The position numbers were made by a program, and so were the translations under genes. The notes beneath the pieces are model-generated. The model was not told the origin of the DNA, did not search any database, and was given only the letters and a program-made list of their open reading frames with translations. A DNA stretch of 64,000 nt from Panopea generosa (taxonomy: Eukaryota; Mollusca; Bivalvia; Adapedonta; Hiatellidae): positions 33,842,632 to 33,906,631 of the forward strand of contig CM055894.1 of assembly GCA_029582155.1 (NCBI GenBank). The letters run 5' to 3'. Shown here in pieces: positions 58,450-64,000 of this stretch (within the stretch, counting starts at the first letter, position 1; every line of letters begins with the position of its first letter).

Positions 58450-59840
58450 CTTCAGAAAAAAATGATAAATTCTTTAAAACCACTAGACTAAATATATGGA
58501 CAAATATAAATTAAACGGATCAGGATTTCAGGAAAAAAAAAGTTTCTAATATCACTTTCAAAGTAAACACATTGCTTTGATTTAGGCATTGATTCATCTA
58601 AACAAAACACAAAAAATAGGAAATTGAAAGTTTAATAACAATTTAGATTTCTTGTGAAATGGCATTCACTGCCTTAAATGTTGAAGGGTGCAAATCAAAG
58701 TCCATTATTTTGTACAATGGGTGGCCAACATTTGCATTCTTTATCGCTTTGCCTCTGTAACTCATACTGCGAATAGGACGATGCATTAAGTATGGGAGAT
58801 GATATTTTTAAATTCTTCTTTTAGCTGTTTTTCATTGTTAATTAAGTGACACCTAAAACCCGACGCCCAACCTATTTCTATAGATGTTAGATAGGGCCGA
58901 TTAAGTCTCGCAATAACGTTTGCCATTGCAGGATCGGAACATTATTTTGTCCCAGAAACTCATAATGTTAATGTAGCAGATTGCGACCTTGCCTTATCTT
59001 GTTGAAACAAATGACGTCATTGTGGTCTCTAAGAAAGAACACAACGTATGACTAAAGTTTCATTATTTTATCATTGAGCTGTTAACACACAGTTGTTTGA
59101 CAGTTGCGCAGCTGGTGTAAAATCAATATAAACATGTTTTGAAATATTACAGTTGTTAATTATTTATATAAAGTTTTAAAAAAAAAACATATGTAAAGAG
59201 ATTAAGAGATTTTATGAAGACAAGATTTTAACTTTTTGTTCATATCTTATAATGGTTTCTGGTAACTGAGTCAGAATAGTTTTGTGATGAGTCTTCGATA
59301 TAGTTATCTTCCGGCTAACTCTTAATTTCTATTGATATATTATACATATCTTCCGGCTGTGTTTACTGTCTAATATATTAGTCACTGAATATGATTTTGA
59401 CAATACTATCGCTTTCAGGTGTTGTTGTAAATGACAATTGTTAAAACGGATTATAAACAGAATTTCCACAGTAGATAATGATTTGGACTGTTAAATCGTA
59501 TGTTGCAAATCAAAACACATCGCAAACGTAGTTTCAAGGTAAAGTGTCAAATATTTTTTTCAAACTGACTGGAGAATAAATAGAACACGACAAATGTAGA
59601 CAGCATGTTGTACTTGGGCTACTTACCAATATTAAAACAATACATGTTTATCAAGTAGACAATAAGTTTCTTTCATATTTATTCTTGATAAATCTACTTG
59701 ATTTGAAATTGTAAATATATTATAATGAATTATGTATCCATGAAGCTGCAGTATTGAAATTTATTCAATAAGTTATTAAATGAAAAGTAGTAAAAAAACA
59801 GTCGATCGTAAACATGATTAAAAATATATATTCTCTGCTT
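58450..59840. other. AT-rich non-coding DNA
   Basis: Nothing recognised beyond short A/T runs. Confidence 0.4.
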
Positions 59841-59844
59841 TATT

Positions 59845-60110
59845 AATAACACAACACAGTGAATTTCTGGAAAAACTCTTTTTTCCTAAAAATTTATTTT
59901 TATCTTTCATTATTTTTATAGACATTGTATCGCAATTTGAAGATTACGATTGTGCAATCACAAAAGGCAAATACAAACAATTATAAATTGCCGATTTATG
60001 TCACAATTATAATCTAAAGACCCCAAAAATGCATGCTTTCCCACTGGAAAGTCGTTTTGTCCCAGTTGGAAAGTTATTTCCAATTGAAATTTCTAATTTC
60101 CAACCTGCAA
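59845..60110 (-). repeat. dispersed repeat, partner of 19537-19800
   Basis: Contains ACAACACAGTGAATTTCTGG, GTCACAATTATAATCTAAAG, AAATGCATGCTTTCCCACTG and TTTCCAATTGAAATTTCTAA, the reverse complements of the 19.6-kb landmarks in reverse order. Several CCAATTG/CAACTGG words follow to about 60200, forming local inverted repeats. Confidence 0.8.
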
Positions 60111-60934
60111 CTGCCAAATTGGAATCGGAAATCTATTTTTAGAATAGGCCAACTGGAATCGAGGTTTTCCAATTGAAGGGTTCCAATTGTTATCGGTGTT
60201 TTTTTTATTTTTTAAGTGCCAGTTGATCAGTTCATATTTATTTGTTTTCAATTGGACATTAAATAAATAGTAATTATTGTTAAAATAAGACCATAACAAC
60301 AATGAATATACATAGTGACAAAATTTATGTTTCGTAAAATACGACTGCGTCGTCTAACTTCACTTCTTGTTTCCGATTTGTCATTTTTCAGAGATTTAGG
60401 ATATAAAAAAGTATTTATTCTTCCGCCGACATCAGACCACGATGACACTTCATAAATATCAATGTCTATTACCCCATTATGACTGTTTAATCGGCCCTTT
60501 ACTCACTTTATTGTACTTTTTGCGTCATTTAATTTGATGCTTTTTTAGCGTGTTCTACCCCACCCACTTAAGTAACTGCATTTTATAAATTACGCATAGT
60601 GTTGCCTAGTTGGTTGCATTGCAATTTAAATGTTATGCTAACAAAAAACATATCATATACATTACAAATTAATGCGTTAATTTATCATATTAACTTTTAT
60701 CATGATATAAAACGTTTTCACAAGAAATTATACTGTATCATGTTTAAATTGTATCATATCACAGTAAGTTATATCACTTTAAATACTTTGTGTTCTTGTA
60801 TATATTATTTTCTTGCATATCATATATCGATGATCTTACACGAGTGCACATTTATTATTGAATTTATTAAACGAGTATAATATATTGTATGAGGCGTGGC
60901 CGAACATTATATCATATCTGCAATGAGTTTAACA

Positions 60935-61658
60935 AATGCAATAATAAATAGCACAAATGCAAGAATAATTTTATAACATAAATCAAAAGAATAAGTATCT
61001 ACCATTAATTTAACATATTATGTCTGAAAAGTCCTGCATATTTGTTTCCGCCATTGGTCGTGGGGCGTAAGATCTGAAAAGAACTTCACTTTACCATAAC
61101 ATATCGGAGCTATTTATATATTCGGGGAAGTCGAAACATAGTTCGTCATTTTATGTAAGACAGCCGACTATACAGAAAACACCAAACGATAAATCTGAAC
61201 TGATATTACCCAAGGTTGATATTAAGAATATGTCATGGGTTTATAACACTCCTACATTATAAATTATGTGATAAAACAATATCTGCATTTTTCAACAACT
61301 TTAATAATTAATGAGCGCAAATGTAAGATTATTTTTATTACATTAATCAAAATAATTAGTATATTTACCATTGATTTAACATATTATGTCTGAAAAGTCC
61401 CGCATAGTTGTTTCCACCATTCGTCGTGTGTCGTAACGTCTCAAAAGAACGTCACTTTACCATGAGATATCGGAGTCATTTATATGTTCGGGGAAGTTGA
61501 AACATAGTTCGGCATTTTACACAAGAGAGCTGAGTTATACAGAAAACACCGAACAATAACTCGGAAGTGATATAACACTAGGTTGAAATTTAGAATAAGT
61601 CATGGGTTTATTAAACTCCTACATCATAAATTATATGATAAACAAATATCTGCATTTT
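60935..61658. repeat. tandem duplication, unit about 362 bp
   Basis: Copy 1 (about 60935-61295) and copy 2 (about 61296-61658) share ATTTAACATATTATGTCTGA then AAAGTCC, TATACAGAAAACACC, GTCATGGGTTTAT and ATATCTGCATTTTT, in the same orientation with about 80% identity by eye. Confidence 0.9.
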
Positions 61659-62214
61659 TACTTGGGTTGGCTATTATAATTAATCTCATCCAATGATCGA
61701 GTTAAACTTTACCTGAAGCGATAACAACTCATAATCGCACTTATCATGTGACATTGTTAGTTCAAGTTAATACAATGGAGTGTTTACTTAGCGAACTTAA
61801 ATTTATCTAACGATAATGGCGGTACTGGAACTTCTCGTAAGGTCAATTATCGCACTGTGATGTGGAACCATAAATGATAAGATTAAGAAACATGACATCA
61901 ATTATATTAGTAAACATCCTAAAAACATTTACTGTAACAATATAATCAATAATTAGATTCAAATAAGTCAATGCGTTCGGTACTAGTATGTTAGATTTAT
62001 TGATTAATTGAAAAATTAATGTAGTTTTTATGCCATTGAGCGGTAACAGACGATCATTTAATCTATCATCTGTTTCCAGTGATCCTGGAAGGTTAATCAG
62101 CACATCGCAAAAACAACAGCATGTACATATATAAATGTTTTCATTCAATATAAGAATAATTTTAATGATACATCTGTCGTGTGCATTTCTATCATATTTT
62201 GTCACATTTGTAAC

Positions 62215-62535
62215 TACAGCGGTTGTCATGGGGTAGAGTGTCCGCCATGCATGCGTAAGGTCATGGGTTCGGTCCCCAGCTAGGATATACTAAAAATTTG
62301 AAAAATGGTACTAGAAGTTTCTTTGCTTGGCACTCAGCATTTAGGGGATAGTTCTAGGTCTGGTCGGTCCGGTGTCAGTATTATGTGACACCGTGGGTAT
62401 CATACAATGTGTCTTCGGCATTATACTCCAGTGTTGCATTGCTGAAAATACTGTCTCAAGTAGGTCTTTACATCGTCGCAATTTGACTGAAATATTGTTA
62501 AAGCGATGCGTAACACAATTACAACAACATGTTAC
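62215..62535 (+). mobile_element. tRNA(Ala)-like SINE, second copy
   Basis: GGGTAGAGTGTCCGCCATGC, B box GGGTTCGGTCCCC, body TTGGCACTCAGCATTTAGGG and TCTAGGTCTGGTCGGTCCGG, and tail AAAGCGATGCGTAACAC. The head is more decayed than in the copy at 7867. A short duplicated GTACAATTGTAAT-type tail (62535-62600) follows. Confidence 0.88.
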
Positions 62536-62609
62536 AATTGTAATCGAGTCACTAATTTACGTTTTGGTACAATTGTAATGGAGCCACTGATATATGTGAT
62601 ACTCATAAA

Positions 62610-64000
62610 TGACCTATAATTCCTATAAACATGTATGCTTCATATATTATATCTCACGCTGACTATAATAAAAAAAATCTAATATTTTGTCTCATAGCAA
62701 GCTATAAACAACCAATTACGAAACGGCAGGATTGGGTACAAATTGATTTGTGTACGAAACGTCCAAGTTACGAATCGTCTTGTGGCCATAAAAACGTTCA
62801 GTGAATATAAGACTAATGAATATTTATTAAAAAAATTGAAATAAAAGAGAGGAACCTGATGGACCATGCTAAATGTTGCTGGATTCTCCAGGGGGCCGGA
62901 TAATCTTGGGGCGCCGAATTCTGCAAGGTCGTTTTTGACTGAGGCCGAATTATCCATGCTCCTTCCTTGTTTTTCACGACGGAAATGTAACGCTAGATCA
63001 AAGATTGTCTGTAACTTTGTTGACTTCCATATGAAAACACAATATTCGAAGATCAGTTCTCGGTGTTTGACTTCGTTTTTTTGTTTTAAAATTGTTTAAA
63101 ACGCTACTATTTTATCGAATATTTACTGGTGAACAAATAAATACAACTGTAATTGGTTTTCGTGAAATATTACAATCGGTTCAAATTGAGTGGAAACAGA
63201 TGAAGCACTATGACGTCTTGGAGCTTATCTTGATTGCAAACTTATTGAGATGATCACAGCAACCAGAGCAATAGAAAAAGCTATAGAGCGTATGATCTGA
63301 CGAAAAGACTAGCCATTTCGATCGTTGCTAGGTTTGAAGACCTGTTCAATGATAAAAAAACGTGAGTAATGTTGGGAAAATCAGATACACCGAGTTTTCA
63401 GCACGATTTGAAAAAGTGCTATTTGCAGCTTTCTGCATGTACTACATTCGTTTTCTTATCAATGCAGCTAAAACATTAAAACCTCCCAGTCAACCTGTTA
63501 ACAAACGGGTGTTTATGTTCCTTGGCGATATGCGACAACAATTTTAATTAGAAGAGAGCAAGTTTCCTCCAATGCGATCACCCAGATAGAGCTGGTGACA
63601 ATTTTTTATATTGCAATTTTTTAACAAGTAACAAAAAGGTTAAAAATGGTTTTACAGTTAAATTGTGTTGACTATGGAATTGAAACAAATATCCCTTGTA
63701 TACTTAATACCGCGATATATCTTTTACCGTTAATGCCCGTATAATAAACAATATATCCCAGACATGCGCAAAGCTCCAACTTCTGTTAACGTCTGCATTT
63801 GTTTACATTTCGTACCGGCAACTGTTTATTACTTAACACACTAAACTAACTTTATTACTGTTTATTATTGATGCCATTATTTACATTTGTTGACAAACTT
63901 TTAGACTCGCGGTAATAGGTATGGCCAGTATATATGCGATATTGTATTACAAACAATAATTTAAATGAAAATAAAAGTGTCTGATAAGCTCCTAATGAAT
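62610..64000. other. non-coding DNA to window end
   Basis: Frames at 62679-62957, 62866-63099 and 63362-63547 are short, mutually overlapping in the first two cases, and match no family I recognise. No repeat array. Confidence 0.35.

Noticed and set aside
63362..63547. Transposase-like fragment at the right edge
   Set aside because: Considered because of a few hydrophobic/aromatic words, but no catalytic or binding motif can be pointed to.

Overview
The window is AT-rich animal DNA, about two thirds A+T by eye, with no operons and almost no long open frames. It has clear GT-AG splice signals, many short tandem repeats, several tRNA-derived SINE families, Tc1/mariner-type DNA transposons and a broken LINE. 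This fits an invertebrate, and most likely a mollusc such as a bivalve, because of the SINE families and TTAGGG-type telomere words. That assignment is inference from sequence character, since no species marker gene is present.

Layout. 1-27 kb: non-coding AT-rich DNA carrying microsatellites ((AT)n, (TCTG)n, CATC-rich, a long (ACTC)n and a TATTG array), at least nine SINE copies or fragments, one mariner-like fragment (8.7-9.2 kb) and a 0.3 kb repeat with an inverted copy near 60 kb. 27.0-30.0 kb, minus strand: a degraded gene of an RNase H-like (DDE-like) family with a Tudor-like tail. It has a spliced 5' leader, two frameshifts and one amber codon. Seven copies of a 14-bp word (GTAACGTAATTCAC) are scattered around it, two of them exactly 21 bp apart inside its leader intron. 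31.1-33.3 kb: a 45-bp minisatellite of about 35 copies whose unit is a multiple of three, so frames stay open on both strands. It is embedded in a second tandem repeat of about 84 bp. 33.4-34.3 kb: a dead 5'-truncated CR1/L2-type LINE. 39.34-40.91 kb: a structurally complete 1.58-kb Tc1-like element with terminal inverted repeats and a frameshifted transposase.

41.4-48.5 kb: a mosaic of diverged tandem duplications with cyclic block order A-B-C-E-D-G, interrupted by a 919-bp mariner-like element whose empty site can be read from its paralogues. 48.7-57.2 kb, minus strand: the one apparently intact gene. It has a signal-peptide exon, a 360-bp symmetric phase 1-1 exon encoding an Ig-like extracellular domain, and an exon with a transmembrane helix. 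Together they make a 603-nt frame (200 aa). A further 54-bp acidic exon candidate lies downstream at 48.76 kb. 57.5-64 kb: SINEs, dispersed repeats with inverted partners elsewhere in the window, and a 0.36-kb tandem duplication at 61 kb.

The gene-like parts do not form a pathway. The window is repeat-dominated, with one candidate surface-receptor gene whose downstream flank has been repeatedly duplicated, and one decaying transposase-like gene. The observations most worth testing are the 14-bp motif cluster around the DDE-like gene, the Ig-like/TM gene model, and the duplication mosaic downstream of it.
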